A stretch of DNA of 64,000 nucleotides from Tipula vernalis (Eukaryota; Arthropoda; Insecta; Diptera; Tipulidae), in the NCBI GenBank assembly GCA_958295665.1, contig OY282560.1, positions 51,584,333-51,648,332 on the forward strand. The letters run 5' to 3'. Position numbers and translations under genes: made by a program. The notes beneath the pieces are model-generated. The model worked only from the letters and a program-made list of their open reading frames with translations. It made no database searches and was not told where the DNA came from. This document shows, in pieces, positions 63,040 to 64,000 of this stretch. The first letter of the stretch is position 1; each line of letters opens with the position of its first letter.

Positions 63040-64000
63040 CCGTACCTTTGAAAAGGAAACGTAACTACAGTTACCCTCCATGGTTTGATTCGGATTTGAT
63101 TAATCTGCGTAACCGTAATTGTGACTCTAACAAATCTATTTTTGTCAATCTTCGGGATCAATTTAAATCCGAATTTCATACTAAATATCTACAATACATA
63201 AAAACGATCGAAGCTAATATCAAACAAAACCCCAAATCATTTTGGAAGTTTGTTAATGATAAGCGCAAAACAACGGGCTTTCCGTCGATTATGAATTATG
63301 ATGGAGTTCAGCACTGCACTGTATCAGAAATATGTACAGGTTTTGCAAGCTTCTTTCAATCGGTTTATAAAGATAAAGATAATAGTAGTCTTATTGTTGA
63401 TGACCCTATTGTTAGTAATTGTCAATTTAATATTCCATATTTATCTATAACTGAAGATGATATATGTAATTCCCTTTTGGATTTTAATGATGGATGTGGG
63501 CCTGACGGTATTCCCTCGTCAATACTTAAATGTTTTGCATCATACATTGCAACCCCGTTATGTTTTATTTGTAACCAATCGTTAGTTAACGGCTATTTTC
63601 CAACCGATTGGAAAGTGTCACATATTGTTCCAATTTACAAAAAGGGGAACCGCTCTGATGTATCCAATTGTCGTGGAATCTCAATTCTTTCATCGATACC
63701 AAAACTTTTCGAGTTAATTGTGACAAAACATCTGTCATTTCATACAAAAGAAATTATCTCAGATTTTCAGCACGGTTTCACCAGTGGAAAATCTACGACT
63801 ACCAATCTTTTACAATTTACTAAATTCGCTATTGAATCACTTGAATCACAGCCGCCCAGGTTGATGCGATTTACTTTGATTTTGCTACAGCCTTTGATTC
63901 AATTGACCATACAATCATTATAAAAAAGCTCTCAGAAATTGGTGTCGCCCCTAATTTTTTAAAATGGATTGGTTCTTATCTGGTGGGAATATTGCCATTC
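63040..64000 (+). pseudogene. Non-LTR retrotransposon ORF2 fragment (runs off the window)
   Basis: The open stretch of 291 codons starts at 63,048. NYSYPPWFDSDLINLRNRN is the PPW segment before the RT. Then come NPKSFWKFVNDKR, CGPDGIPSSILKCFASYI, FPTDWKVSHIVPIYKKGNRS, CRGISILSSIPKLFELIV and DFQHGFTSGKSTTTNLLQF. A frameshift at about 63,850-63,860 moves the first catalytic block (AIYFDFATAFDSIDH) to another frame, which stays open to the window end. The upstream endonuclease is absent, so the copy is 5'-truncated. It is the same family as 54,840-55,640. Confidence 0.9.

Overview
The window reads as AT-rich insect (probably dipteran) chromosomal DNA made almost entirely of mobile elements and their debris. 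I found no convincing host protein gene, no rRNA and no stand-alone tRNA gene. The insect assignment is inferred from the mix of element families (BEL/Pao, Ty3/gypsy, Jockey-type and other non-LTR elements, Tc1, hAT, piggyBac MITE, Helitron) and base composition, not from a marker gene. All coding copies are broken by stops and frameshifts.

Layout, left to right. 1-3.7 kb: anonymous AT-rich DNA with a diverged duplication carrying an AAAAGGCCTTTT palindrome. 3.7-7.0 kb: decayed BEL/Pao retrotransposon (+). 7.0-8.9 kb: T-rich filler. 8.9-9.26 kb: gypsy reverse-transcriptase scrap, directly abutting a tandem satellite (9.27-12.55 kb) whose core is a 466-bp three-monomer higher-order repeat. 12.8-13.4 kb: promoter-like block, possibly a solo LTR. 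15.6-20.75 kb: a non-LTR element split by a 4.0-kb hAT-type element (perfect 8-bp target duplication) and by a 189-bp piggyBac-type MITE (TTAA). 20.8-21.57 kb: Tc1 transposase (-), itself interrupted by a second hAT-type element (21,572-25,020). 25.4-30.7 kb: degenerate RepHel Helitron (-) with a recognisable 5' terminus.

32.86-35.48 kb: a Jockey-type LINE whose 5' part is inverted exactly at the place expected for twin priming. It runs into a 5.6-kb element with 1.2-kb inverted arms (35.48-41.07 kb). That element encodes a large unrecognised protein with a PIN-nuclease-like segment and a Cys-rich C-terminus; it is the most interesting object in the window. 41.2-58.3 kb: an old AT-rich repeat block, partly a segmental duplication, invaded by a complete but decayed gypsy element (44,070-48,941), a long-TIR TA-target element (about 49.70-53.25 kb, carrying a LINE piece, a tRNA-derived SINE, a small MITE and a promoter-like patch), an integrase relic, a LINE relic and a third hAT-like element (56,302-57,221). 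59.3-60.5 kb: TA microsatellite and a GTTGAG minisatellite. 62.93-64 kb: a Helitron tail fragment followed by a non-LTR reverse transcriptase that runs off the window.

The pieces do not form a pathway. What the window records is a history of nested insertions, and several insertion sites can be read to the base from target duplications. Family names rest on motif recognition by eye; no database search was possible.
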